From Paramacrobiotus richtersi (lineage: Eukaryota; Tardigrada; Eutardigrada; Parachela; Macrobiotidae), in NCBI GenBank assembly GCA_034698045.1, contig JAQGAU010000716.1, positions 1 to 24,624 of the forward strand: a DNA stretch of 24,624 nucleotides, given 5' to 3'. The notes under the pieces are model-generated. The model made no database searches. It saw nothing but the letters and a program-made list of their open reading frames with translations, and was not told the DNA's origin. The translations under genes and the position numbers were made by a program. Below, in pieces: positions 1 to 9,575 of this stretch. Each line of letters opens with the position of its first letter. The stretch's first letter is position 1.

Positions 1-344
1 ATACGTGTCTCCCACCACTACGGTGGTAGGGTAAACAACGTGTTTCCTGTAACGTAATTTTCCCTGTAACTGCGGAAAGTTCTATGCGCATATTTATTGC
101 AACGTTTCTATATATTTGCGTTTCTACACAAATGCCGCATCAAAAATTAACACCTACGCGCTACTAAAATACCTATTAGTACGCGAAATTGGTCACAGAT
201 TTGGATGTTGATGGGCCTTTAAAACTCAAAGTTGCTTAATAAAGGGCCTGACCAGCTGGTGTTGATAGCGAGCTCAAGTGCTCTCTGGGGTCATAATCCA
301 CCAATTCTTTACTGCACGATTTATACCCACCTTTTTATTTATAG
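1..344. other. No gene seen; probably intron or upstream DNA
   Basis: No convincing reading frame. The pyrimidine-rich stretch ending in TTATAG at 331-344 looks like a 3' splice site, so at least the right part is probably intron of the gene that continues at 345. The signal peptide and first exon of that gene are not identified here and may lie left of the window. Confidence 0.4.
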
Positions 345-1408
345 ATACCAGCTACTGCATCCGGTATCATCTCGGAAGTAAAGCGACGGCAACATGGCTG
401 ACACGGGACGCAAATACATTATCACACTTCAACAACACAGCTATAAACGCCACGCTGAAGTACAGAGGAAGTTCCTGTGATAAGCTTACCGTCCTAACAA
501 ATTTTTTCGGTGAATTTAATCTAACCTTGCCGCAGACCAGCGGATATACTCCAGTTTTCGAGCTGAGTGGATATCGCCCAATGGTACTTCCGAATTTCAA
601 CCTCGATCCCACTAGCGAAGTAACCTACATGGAACCGTTGTTGTTCATCAGCCAGAATTTTAATGGTTTAGGAACCGTCAACGGGGTGGTGGTCTCCATA
701 CCGCTGATAGCTTCTGTCAAGACTTCTGTACATACTAATTATGGACCACTTGCGGACGCAGAATTGCAGTTTTGGTCATTAGACAACAGGAACGTTGGAT
801 ATGACCCTGTTAAAATAAAGACCTTGGCGACTGGCTCTTGGAAACTGAGCTTGCCCACGGGCTACTATCAAATGACGGTATCAAAAAGCTGTTATGTACC
901 AGTAGCAACAACGATTGCGGTTCTTGGAGGAATTGAAAAGTCGTATGGCAGTTCCGCTGTAACACCCGCTGTAAATGACAGTAACATTCGCGTTGTGCTA
1001 TGCGGAAATCCCAGTCTCAATAAGGATTTAGACCTACACATTACCGGGCCAGTTGGCGGGAGCCACAGCCCCGAACATGTCTATGCTCAATCTCTGTCGA
1101 CTGCGGACGGTTTTATGGTACACGATGTTGACGGACACAAAAAGCCATATTCAAGCACTATTATCAAGAGACAAGAAGGTATTTACCGGGTGAGCGTACA
1201 TGATCATAGTAATCATTGGTCATCGAACAGCTGGGCTCTGGCCAAGTCCGGAGCAGTCGTCCATTTGTACCGGGGCAGTATACTGTGGTCGACGTATTTC
1301 GTGCCCAATGGAATGGGAAACACCTGGAATGTGGTCGAGATAAACGGTGAGAATCTCAAGACCATTAATTTCATGAAAACGATTAACGATCAGGACAAAG
1401 TCGACTGA
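345..1408 (+). CDS. C-terminal exon of a secreted/surface beta-sandwich protein with a YfaP/DUF2135-like domain
   Basis: A long open frame runs to the TGA at 1406-1408. It is open further left (from 278), but the acceptor TTTTTATTTATAG just before 345 makes 345 the likely exon start; there is no ATG with a signal peptide in frame. The first two thirds contain two carboxypeptidase-regulatory-like sandwiches: the second has PLADAELQFW, then TGSWKLSLPTGYYQMTV, the usual 'G.w...lp.GYY' ending. The last third (about 980-1380) has IRVVL, KDLDLHITGP, a conserved D..G turn, GIYRVSVHDHSN and a closing strand, the layout of the YfaP/DUF2135 fold, though the usual LTW before the DLDL motif is replaced by LCG. 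Several NxT/S sites fit a secreted protein. Partial at its 5' end; function unknown, probably an extracellular matrix or adhesion role. Confidence 0.7.
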
Positions 1409-3055
1409 AAGTTTCCGGTTCCGCAGTGCCGCATGTCTATCCATATAAACCTGACGAGAATGCTGTTTCATTCAATTCATTGTAACAGAAATGTCTGTGA
1501 GCTAATTTAGAAGCACAACTTGATGTATTGTCTGCTTTAACTTAGCGGCTGGGCTACAACCTAAATACTGCGGATACTTGTTTTCTGCGGTTTATTTTGC
1601 TGGTTCGATTAAACGAGAACAGGTTATATGAGTGGGCAGATTGGCTAAAAACTGCAAACATTTTACAACGAGACAACGGATCGCGCGGTACACGGTACTT
1701 CAGCACACCCTCTGCTTAAATGGAATTCCGTCCTTACTTTGGTGCCGTTCTTATTACTGCAAGCCATGCTGATTCAGTAGGGTCAGATTTTCGGCACACA
1801 GAAAACGCTAGATCCTATTTGTTTTGGGATTAGAAAATGTCCAAAAACATACGAGTGTCCCAAGTCGTCAAACTGAACCCAGTCCGAAAACTTTGAATCG
1901 ATTGCACATAACTTATTATTCGCTTATATCAAGCAGGACACACGGGTATTGACCGATAGACGCTGAAAGCGTCCGACATCTGCCTCTGACTTGTGAGCCC
2001 GAAAGAAGGTCCGACTGCAAAATTTCAAAGTGGCATAAACTTTTCTCACCCGAAAGTTCCCCCACAGGGATTTTCCTTGCCCTATGGAGGCACCCTTCTA
2101 AAGGTCATCCAGGCACTTTTACCGGGTCCCAGTTGGCGTCATCTGAACACTTTTGCCAAACGGCATCCGGTGATAAGTTTCATCCGGACACCTTTACTGA
2201 GCTTCTAAACGAGCAGTTTCATACGCACACGCTTACCGGATAGCAGGTCTTCTCCGGAAACCTTTACCGGTGCAAACTGTACCCAAATAGTGTGTCCGGA
2301 AAAAAAATTGTCTTGATGCCTATTGATCGGGGTCTTTGAATCTTCAAGACAGAATTTTCGAAAGATGGAAGTTTTGCCTGCCCGTCGGTTCCGAGTCCGG
2401 GCGGTTTTTATACGGTCATGCATAAGCTGCATAAATGAACGAATTCTATTAACGAATAAAATACCCGTAAGCTGAAAGCCCCAAAACGGAATAGGATGTC
2501 TTACCTTACGTTCGCCGATCAAAGTGGAAGTCCGTTGACTCTGTTCTGACTGGCAAATCCACCAATTGCCAAATGCAAAAACTCCGTCCAGCATAACATT
2601 TGAATCATTGTTTTCCGCAAAATTCCTCTAGCGACACCATCTAAAAGTTTCCGGAAATGTTTGCCGGAGCTCAGTAGAAAGCCTGGTTTTCCCGAACCAG
2701 ATTGATAAGTAGTTCTATCCGTACATCTCTGCCACCAAATGACCAGTTTTATTCAGATAGTTTGCACAGAAACAGAATGCATCAGCCGAAATTTTGGCCC
2801 TTTCGGACGGTTTTGCCGGTTACAATAGCTTTAAAATTATCAGACCTGGATTCGGCTGGATAGTATGTTTTCGATTGCATTCTGAATATAGATCTCAAGA
2901 AACCCTGAGGCGGCAGCCGAAGGCGTTTCTTGTAAGGACCATGGCCGGATGATAAAAGTGGCAATTAAAGCGTTGCTCTAATGCAGTGCGGCACTTCAGT
3001 CTGCTACAGTAAAACCCGTCTAATACATGCAGAATTATGTAAGTACTAGGAAAGT
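1409..3055. other. Gene-poor stretch
   Basis: No frame here has family motifs, a signal peptide or splice-compatible neighbours. The part at 2040-2700 is rich in degenerate TCCGG / CTTTACCGG words, suggesting an old decayed repeat, but no unit or boundary can be defined. The longest open frame (2205-2594, minus) looks accidental. Confidence 0.4.
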
Positions 3056-3183
3056 GCACTCGCTCGTTGCGGGCACTGTGTGACCGAAGCGAAGGAAAGC
3101 AGTTGCTTGAACACAGTTCCTGCCAATGGAAGCAGGATCTCTGTATACCATTTACAATGAACAGAGGGATACTGACACGTAAA

Positions 3184-3552
3184 CTATCCCTCAGGATATA
3201 TTCGCACAAGCATGGGAGCTATCTCAATAAATTCTCCTAAATGGAAGGGGTGCATATCAAATTTTTTCATTGCAACCACTGCAAAGGGTGGAAAGTTACG
3301 AATTTCCAGATTTATCAATATGTGACTTGCTTTAGCATAGCGGTCTATGGGTGATCCATAGATCGTAATCTTGCCTCATGGATCACCCATAGACCGCTAT
3401 GTTAAAGCAAGTCACATATTGACAACTTCAGAAATTCATAACTTTTCACCCTTTCTAGTGGTTGCAAAAAAAAAATTGCTATGTGCTCCTGTCATTCAGG
3501 AGAATCTATTGAGGTATCTCTCATGTTTGTGCGAATATATCCTGAGGGATAG
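3184..3552. repeat. Fold-back element A (long near-perfect inverted repeat)
   Basis: The left arm 3184-3359 pairs with the right arm 3378-3552 around an 18-nt loop. The innermost ~40 bp of stem are almost perfect (GTGACTTGC...GGTGATCCAT against ATGGATCACC...GCAAGTCAC), and the outer stem has scattered mismatches. Weaker pairing extends outward: GACCGAAGCG near 3081 faces CGCTTCGGTC near 3706-3715, so the original element may be about 650 bp. No coding capacity. This is the structure of a fold-back transposon or large MITE; a transcript would be a long hairpin. Fold-back B at 10973-11215 shares words with it and appears to be a relative. Confidence 0.85.
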
Positions 3553-3573
3553 CGTACTTGTGAGCACTCGCAG

Positions 3574-3691
3574 TAATGGTGACCGACACACAGACACCAA
3601 AACCCCAGTTTTGATGAGTATATAGAGCCGGAAACTGCGCAATAATGGTGACCGACACACAGACACGAAAACCCCAGTTTTGCTGAGTATA
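3574..3691. repeat. Two-unit tandem repeat, period 69 bp
   Basis: Two copies of a ~49-bp core (3574-3622 and 3643-3691) sharing TAATGGTGACCGACACACAG and AACCCCAGTTTTG differ at only a few positions; the spacer between them is not repeated. It lies just outside the right arm of fold-back A, inside its weakly paired outer extension, so it is probably a local duplication within the element. Confidence 0.8.
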
Positions 3692-4194
3692 GAAGACCTT
3701 CGCTCCGCTTCGGTCGATTACAGCACCAGCGTTAGGTTGCAGACTGTTTGACTGCAACCGTATAATTTTCTTATTACTCTGTTGAATACACAGTTAGGGC
3801 AGGATCAAAGAGCGATTAGTTTAGTATACAGTATAAAGGCAGTAACTGTCGTCACCGATTATGCGTCGTCGCCCATAACTTTCTGCTTACGAAACGGTAA
3901 GTTACATGTGGCAAACAAATGCCTTGAAATAGGTCATAACTGAAAAAAACATATACGGACGTTAGCACCTAAAAGTTGTGACCACTGGTAGGATACCAGT
4001 TTTGGAGTTTGCCGAAGCAGTTTTGGCAGGGCTAGGCTGGCTTTTCCGGTCACTGAGTCATACTTTATACCTGAGGGTTATACATCACATCGTATGGTTC
4101 GCTGCTAAAAGCCGATGCATTAGCGTGCATTTCCTTTTATCGCAGAAGCCAGTATTGTGGCCCTCGGGTGCACCAAAGTTTACTAACGTAGTTC

Positions 4195-4354
4195 TTGTAA
4201 ACTAAATACATATCAGTCGATAGAACCCTTCGTCCTCTTTCTAAATATGCTTTGAAAGTTTGCGGAGCTTCGGCTGATATAAAGTTGTCAGCCGTCAAAA
4301 TTCGCCGCGAGCCCCTTCCGCCATCGTTATCGCCAACACAAGACACTGCACTAC
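4195..4354 (-). pseudogene. Transposase-like fragment, minus-strand copy
   Basis: The minus-strand translation reads DNDGGRGSRR, then TFKAYLERGRRV, then LSTDMYLVYKN. The pattern 'hydrophobic-x-T-D-x-x-x-x-Y' after a short helix resembles the region around the second catalytic Asp of DDE transposases such as the ISXO2/Merlin type, but the match is short and no first Asp or Glu is visible. It is a near-copy, in inverted orientation, of 4621-4783. Flanking sequence does not continue the protein, so this is a fragment. It could instead be a duplicated exon of an unknown gene. Confidence 0.35.
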
Positions 4355-4620
4355 ATTGATCACCAGCAGCCGCTACATAGCAATCCACGAGCCACTGCAC
4401 TACCATTCGTGCGGATTCTCCATACTGCTGCAGATAGCGCGGCCAACGTGCCGAAGAGTAAAAGCAATACAGAAAGAAGAAGACGACAATTATAGTATGA
4501 AATTGGGGTTTTCTGGAGATTTTACGTAATAATTTTACAGATTTGATAATTCGAATTCGGTTTACCCGTAGTGCAGTGGCTAAACGATAACTTTGTGGCC
4601 AGTGCTGGCGGCTAATCCTA

Positions 4621-4783
4621 GTACAGTGACTTGTGCTGTTGATAACGATGGCGGAAGGGGCTCGCGGCGAAGTTTGACTGTTGACAACTTTTTAGCAGCC
4701 GAAGCTTCGCAGACTTTCAAAGCATATTTAGAAAGAGGACGAAAAGTTCTATGCACTGATATGTATCCAGTTTACAAAAAACG
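4621..4783 (+). pseudogene. Transposase-like fragment, plus-strand copy
   Basis: Inverted partner of 4195-4354: DNDGGRGSRR, TFKAYLERGRKV and LCTDMYPVYKK are shared, with substitutions spread over the alignment. The frame stays open to a TGA at 4809-4811 but similarity stops at the YKK motif. About 265 bp of unrelated DNA separates the copies, so they form a tail-to-tail or head-to-head pair. The retained frame in both copies suggests either recent duplication or selection on the peptide. Confidence 0.35.
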
Positions 4784-5281
4784 TCCACGATGTATGTCAG
4801 TTGGGTTGTGAGCGTTGCATCTTATGGAGTCCATGGTATGTATGCATCATGATTCATGAATGTCGTTTATAAAAACTTAAGCACAGTAACTAAGTTGTAA
4901 CTGGGTTAGCTGCATGTGGATTGTGGATTCAAGTGTCTTTACCTACATGTTTCTGGACTTCTGCCACCAGATAAGTTTGTCACCTTATTATAGTATCAAA
5001 ACAAAAATGTGTTGAAAAGTATCACATGCTTCGTGCAACCTATCAAAAATTTTTTTTCCAGTAAGGGCCACCGGCAGCTGCAGAAGCATGCAGCGTAAAA
5101 AGACAGTTTTTCGAAGAAACATTAGTTTACAATTTTTGAAAGACGCAGCACGAATCGGTTGCACGATGGCGTAGCCATGCTTATAGTAATCACGGGTCTA
5201 CTAATGCGACGTTCAACACTGTACAGGAACTCTGAGTCTGGATCTGTCTAACCAGCTTACGCCATTGAATACCAAGGATAT

Positions 5282-5641
5282 ATGATCAATATTTTCGAAG
5301 TTCCATCTGTCACCTCGAAGCCAACGTTTTATTACACACCCGCAGGCGTTATCGTCAACGGCACAACTTCTACAACCAAATATGAAAACGAGCATTGCGT
5401 TACGATAAACGTAAGGCTGTGGGATGAAGACTATACCAGGCACATTAAATCATATTTGACTGAAATAACTGGGATTCGCGCTTTGAATATTCTTCCCGTT
5501 CCATTTAAGTGGATGCGCGTGGAAACAGCTGATGACTTGCGAGCTGCTCAGTTTGTGGTCTGTGGAAAGCTATCACTAATTATCCAAAAACTGTCGCCTT
5601 TTGCATCCCTTGCTTACTTGCCAGTTCATGCGACAAGATGA
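5282..5641 (+). CDS. Orphan exon-like open frame, unknown family
   Basis: ATG at 5282 opens a 119-codon frame. The first ~90 residues look protein-like: TFYYTPAGVIVNGTTST, then HCVTINVRLWDEDYTRHI, then LNILPVPFKWMRVE and DDLRAAQFVV. This alternation (a strand with RLWDE, a helix, then a strand ending in IPF-like residues) recalls a repeated module I have seen in large uncharacterised invertebrate proteins, but I cannot name it. The last 25 codons look like read-through past a missed donor; GTCTGTGG after TTTGTG is a candidate. No signal peptide, no partner exon and no promoter were found. It may be a stranded exon of a decayed gene. Confidence 0.4.
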   Translation: MINIFEVPSVTSKPTFYYTPAGVIVNGTTSTTKYENEHCVTINVRLWDEDYTRHIKSYLTEITGIRALNILPVPFKWMRVETADDLRAAQFVVCGKLSLIIQKLSPFASLAYLPVHATR

Positions 5642-5820
5642 TTGATTTACTCGTGCATGACAGCATGCAGTTCGCATCGAGCATTCAGTTCGCCTATAGT
5701 TACCGTCTGCCTAATACCACGAAGTCAACCTTCTATGTGTAAAGAGATCACTGGCAGGCGTCACATATCTTTCAAGCACTAAATGACCGCTATCCTGGTG
5801 CTGACTGCTGAGCGGCACCC

Positions 5821-5910
5821 CGACATATCGTCGCCCGACCTTTCGTCGTTTTTCGTCGCCCGACATATCGTCGCCCGACCTTACGTCGTTTTTTGTCCGA
5901 CCTTTCGTCG
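5821..5910. repeat. CGTCG-rich tandem repeat, period 40 bp
   Basis: The 20-mer CGACATATCGTCGCCCGACC occurs at 5821 and again at 5861, each followed by TT(T/A)CGTCGTTTTT; a third partial unit (CGACCTTTCGTCG) ends near 5910, and isolated CGTCG words continue to about 5942. Each unit contains CGAC-ATATC-GTCG, a small palindrome. CpG density is far above the surroundings. Such arrays often sit near the ends of DNA transposons, but no element boundary is visible. Confidence 0.75.
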
Positions 5911-5942
5911 CTTAGTAATTAGTCGAAATTCTTTCGTCGTCA

Positions 5943-6867
5943 GAACTTTTTAAAAATCTGATCGAAGTCCCTCGACCAGCTTCGGCAACAAGCGTGAGCA
6001 CTACAAGAATGATCACAATTCCCGGCAAAAACTGGTCGAAAAGTTTGGCCATTATCTTATATGCACTTCACAAGGTGCGGTAGATTGTCAAAATATTCTG
6101 ATCGAGCACTTGTTACTGGGACTTGCACCCAGTAGATATATCCGTCATGTATCACTTCCCTAAATTAGTTAATTTGGCAACGAAATTCATAGAATTATTC
6201 TTGATGAGAAAGATGCAACTGAATTTTGTAGGCGTATACTACTCTATAATGGTATCCACTGGCCGGAAAAACCATAACATGACAAATGCGAGACTTATGG
6301 CTTGTTATTCAAGATCTGAATTCGATTAGCCAGCACAAACGGCGACCTTGACGCTATGTTTAAATAATCACAATACAGAAAGAGATTTGTATCATGTTGA
6401 GATGTGGTCAGCCGGTAACCAGGGGTGTCATTATTGCTGTACGATGCGGTCATGTTAAGGCTGGCGATACCCCCAAAAGGTCATGTGCTATAAGATCAGT
6501 TATGCTGGATTTCCTGGGGGCAAACTCCAATCTGAATGCGCAACGAATGACGATTTGTTTATAGCGCTGTGGATGCTCGGCTTTTTCACTATGTATTCAA
6601 TACATTGTCGGTTTCGCGGTAGCCGAACGCTATGAAAAATCCGACTTGTTGAGGAAGCTGAATTTTTTTGTTGCAGTTTTGCTTGGTTTCTCTGCTATCA
6701 GTTTCTTGTTGATATGCAAAATCATCGTATGGTGTCCTTTATACTATAACGGACAACGTTTTATGTGTGCTCTGTTTACCATATACTAAATATCTTTTTG
6801 GGGAGTGACAAAGTTACCCTGTACGTCACGAAGCGTTAACGCGTTACAGAAACTTCCTGCCCAAATA
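5943..6867. other. No gene seen
   Basis: Only short unrelated open frames without motifs. The stretch separates the CGTCG repeat from the left edge of segmental duplication copy 1. Confidence 0.4.
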
Positions 6868-7311
6868 TTGATCGTCTGATCTGTGGCCAGCCGGGCAAGC
6901 AGGCGAGTTAAGTTAATTACGGTAGACATGATCTTTCTCATGTATACGGACGATTCTGCCAGCAAAGACGATCATGTCTGCCACTCACAAAAGACTTGCA
7001 TGTCCGCCACTAATGAACGTGTAAAATACGCGACCATGTACATAAATCAAATTAAACTTGCTTATGTTTTTTATTCGGGTGCTTACAGGACGGCTGCCGA
7101 TAAAACTCTACGTATTTTACTCTGGTGGTTCCTTGGACGAGTACTTTTCGATTTTGTTGCGAAGTTTGATATGATGTGATATTACTAGGTACTCTCGCGA
7201 ATACCCAAGTTTAGAATAGCAGTTCATTTAATAGTGTTATCCAGTTAAGAAATCAAACAAGAATGTCCGCAGTTCACAAATTGCAGTGTTATATATAGCC
7301 CAGATGAAATC

Positions 7312-8609
7312 GGCAGGGTCTAAAACCTGGGCATGGCCCCTGCCCATGGGCATGCCCAGTGGGCATGGTCACCGGAAAACCTGGGTTACCCAGAATCTAA
7401 AACCTGGTCATGCCTGGCTAAAAACTGGCCATGGTCATTCAGAGCAGAAGCAGCGCGGAATCTTGTGTGGCACCCGCATACTTAGCACTACTTGAATGTT
7501 TGTTAAGTGAACAATTACAGCAGAAGAATCCGACATAAGCAGGTATTAACCATTCTGTATAGTTCAACCAGTAATATTTCGGCAGAGTGTGTAGCGCGCA
7601 CTAAATGACATAATCGCTTCCGGCATAGCAGAACAAGAGGAACGATGAAATTCCCACAAGGCCGCGATTTTTTATAGTGCACAAGAATGACAACCACATG
7701 AGCAGAAGGCTGCTAAGTATTAAGTATTATAAAATCACAGTTGTTGTAATATTATATATATTTCTTTCTCTAAGCCGATTTTCCCGACTTTTGCAATCGA
7801 GTTGCCGCTGCTAACTAGAAACAGAAGCGAAACGGCGAAACAATTACAAGTCCAAAAACTCGCCACAAACAAGAGATTTTGTGCTCGTATGTGCTGTTTT
7901 TTTACGCACTGGCTAAGCTCATTCAAAGGGTGCACAGAATGTCAACAATAAGTAAACGCTAAGGAATGCACTGTTTAGAGTTCACTGGTGATTTTGTTTG
8001 TCTCGGCTTCAACTTCCTGTTAGCATACTAGAGAGCTGGAAGTTTGTGCTGCCACACAGACATCTGTTGTGGTGATGTAGAAGTTTATTTTCTGTCTAAT
8101 TGTTGGTCCATCATGATTTAAATGTCAAAGACGGTACATTTCGTAGCTGTCACTTCGTACACGGGACGCGTAAATCAAATCGTGCCCGGATGCACCGTAC
8201 CTTACATGCCGAATGCCTTTTTGTGTGTTTGAGTGCAGTCTATACCTGACTGCAATGTGGATAATATACTGCTGTCTTCACTCGAAGCTGCTCGCTAGTA
8301 ATTAAGAAAACAATTGCATTGTTTACTCTATACGTAAGTTAGATATGTACATACAGAGTAAACAATCTCATTGTTCTCTTAATTACTAGCGAGTGGCTTC
8401 CCTTCACTTCACTCACTTCTATTTATGTACATAGTTTCAACTGGCGAGCATACGATACAGTTTCACGTTAGCTCTGCATTGGGGGACCATGGCCAGTTTT
8501 TAGCCAGACATGACCAGGTTTTAGACTCTGGGTAACCCAGGTTTTTCGGTGACCATGCCCACTGGGCATGCCCATGGGCAGGGGCCATGCCCAGGTTTTA
8601 GACCCTGCC
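7312..8609. mobile_element. 1298-bp non-autonomous DNA transposon, Mutator-like (MULE) structure
   Basis: Terminal inverted repeats of 125 bp (7312-7436 and 8485-8609) start GGCAGGGTCTAAAACC and differ at only 3 positions by eye. They are flanked by a 9-bp direct repeat GATGAAATC (7303-7311 and 8610-8618). The paralogous site in copy 2 (about 18397-18410) lacks the element and keeps a single CAGATAAATATC-like target, which confirms an insertion. Long TIRs with 9-bp target duplications are the hallmark of Mutator-like elements. The TIRs are GC-rich with internal GGGCATG/CATGCCC palindromes, unlike the AT-rich interior. No transposase frame is present inside, so mobility would need a transposase from elsewhere. 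A short hairpin (8284-8400) is nested within. The high TIR identity suggests a fairly recent insertion. Confidence 0.85.
8284..8400. repeat. Hairpin: 39-bp inverted repeat nested in the transposon
   Basis: The left arm 8291-8329 (CTCGCTAGTAATTAAG...) pairs with 8355-8393 with about 4 mismatches around a 25-nt loop, and GAAGC/GCTTC just outside extends the stem. It could be a tiny MITE inserted into the transposon or part of its interior. Stem length and internal mismatches are also near the size range of an animal microRNA precursor, but nothing else supports that. Confidence 0.75.
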
Positions 8610-8833
8610 GATGAAATCGTGCAACGCAAGGGTAAACACATTCGAGTTAAAATCGAACATTCCAGTGCATGGTAGATACACGACTGTCTACGTAAACACG
8701 CAATATGCACGATCACCATCTAATGAGCTATGCTTGTTTTGTATATACTTTATACATGCTGCACATGCATTACACTGATTACAGTATTTCTAAATCAGAT
8801 TATGACCGCCAATGCCCAAATAATACGATATTG

Positions 8834-9447
8834 TTAAGGCTCTTCATCTTCTTCGTAGTCGCCCGCTCCGGCATTGTTGTTATTACCAGGTGTACCCGCG
8901 TATCCCTGGCGCGCTCCAGCCTTGTTGTAGTTACCATTTTTACCCGCGCATCCCTGGGGCGCTCCAGCGTTGTAGTAACTACCAGATTGCCCGCGTATCT
9001 CTGGTTTGCTCCTGGACTGTTGTAGTTACCGTATGGACTTGCGTATCCTGTGTTCGCTCCAGTATAGCTGCTACCGTAGCCAGCGGATGCTCCCAAATAG
9101 TCCAGGCAGCAGTGGCACTTGATCACCGACGTTCGCTGGAAAGAATACTGGCCTCTTGAAACATTGATGTTGCCGTTCTCGCGGCATTGACGGTCGCGCT
9201 CGCTCTGTCTTTTCCAGCAGGTGTATCCCTCCCGTTTGTTGCCGTAGGCCGTGTCCGAATAGGAGTTGCAGTGTGTGAGTTTGATTCCGCCTATCAACAT
9301 GCCCAAACGGCTCCCCGAACGTCCCTCGTTGCTCGTCCCAGAAAACTGATTTTTCAGGCGTTTCCGAACGGACTTACCAACTCCCGCCATGCAAGTATCA
9401 GCAAGGAGGCAGAAGATAATGACCAAACAAATCGATTTTGTCAACAT
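8834..9447 (-). CDS. Secreted six-Cys / Gly-Asn-Tyr repeat protein, gene 1 (apparently frameshifted or spliced)
   Basis: Translation starts at ATG 9447 (MLTKSICLVIIFCLLADTCMAG), a clear signal peptide shared with genes 2 and 3; an in-frame ATG at 9495 is upstream and too close to the TATA box. Then come a basic linker (VGKSVRKRLKNQFSG), a six-Cys domain (one Cys each in THCNSY, YTCWKR and RQCREN, then KCHCC) and Gly/Asn/Tyr/Ala-rich repeats. Around 8987 (after QRYAG) the repeat frame is lost: one base is missing relative to other units. The uninterrupted frame runs to a stop at 8800 with an Arg/Thr-rich tail. The repeat frame resumes one position off and ends DYEEDEEP at 8834, matching the acidic tails of genes 2 and 3. 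A GT-AG intron of 77 nt (8906-8982, phase 0) would also restore that tail. So this is either a frameshifted gene or one with a tiny intron across the repeats. Likely extracellular (mucus, cuticle, gut or adhesive); function unknown. Confidence 0.75.
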
Positions 9448-9515
9448 TCTTTCAGGATTACAGTTAACGGTCGTTGAGTATTTTGCTTTACACATGCTTC
9501 TTTATGTAAAGCGGC

Positions 9516-9525
9516 GTTTTTATAC
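9516..9525 (-). promoter_or_regulatory. TATA box of gene 1
   Basis: On the minus strand this reads CGTATAAAAAC, about 70 nt upstream of the ATG at 9447. Genes 2 and 3 have the same GTATAAAAAC or ATATAAAAAC at matching distance (73 and 79 nt), which fits a transcription start roughly 30 nt downstream. Confidence 0.75.
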
Positions 9526-9575
9526 GAAATGTCTGGTGGCATAAAGTATCGCTCGTTTGGACTTGGTGCCAGTAC

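Noticed and set aside
2205..2594. 129-codon minus-strand frame
   Set aside because: No motif, no signal peptide, no neighbours; it lies in a decayed-repeat-like stretch with TCCGG words.
6883..7179. Plus-strand 98-codon frame in copy 1 flank
   Set aside because: The homologous DNA in copy 2 has indels that break this frame, so it is duplicated non-coding DNA.
7286..7495. His/Pro/Trp-rich protein frame, repeated on the minus strand at 8468-8719
   Set aside because: Both are translations of the GC-rich terminal inverted repeats of the transposon, which explains why the same peptide appears twice in opposite orientation.
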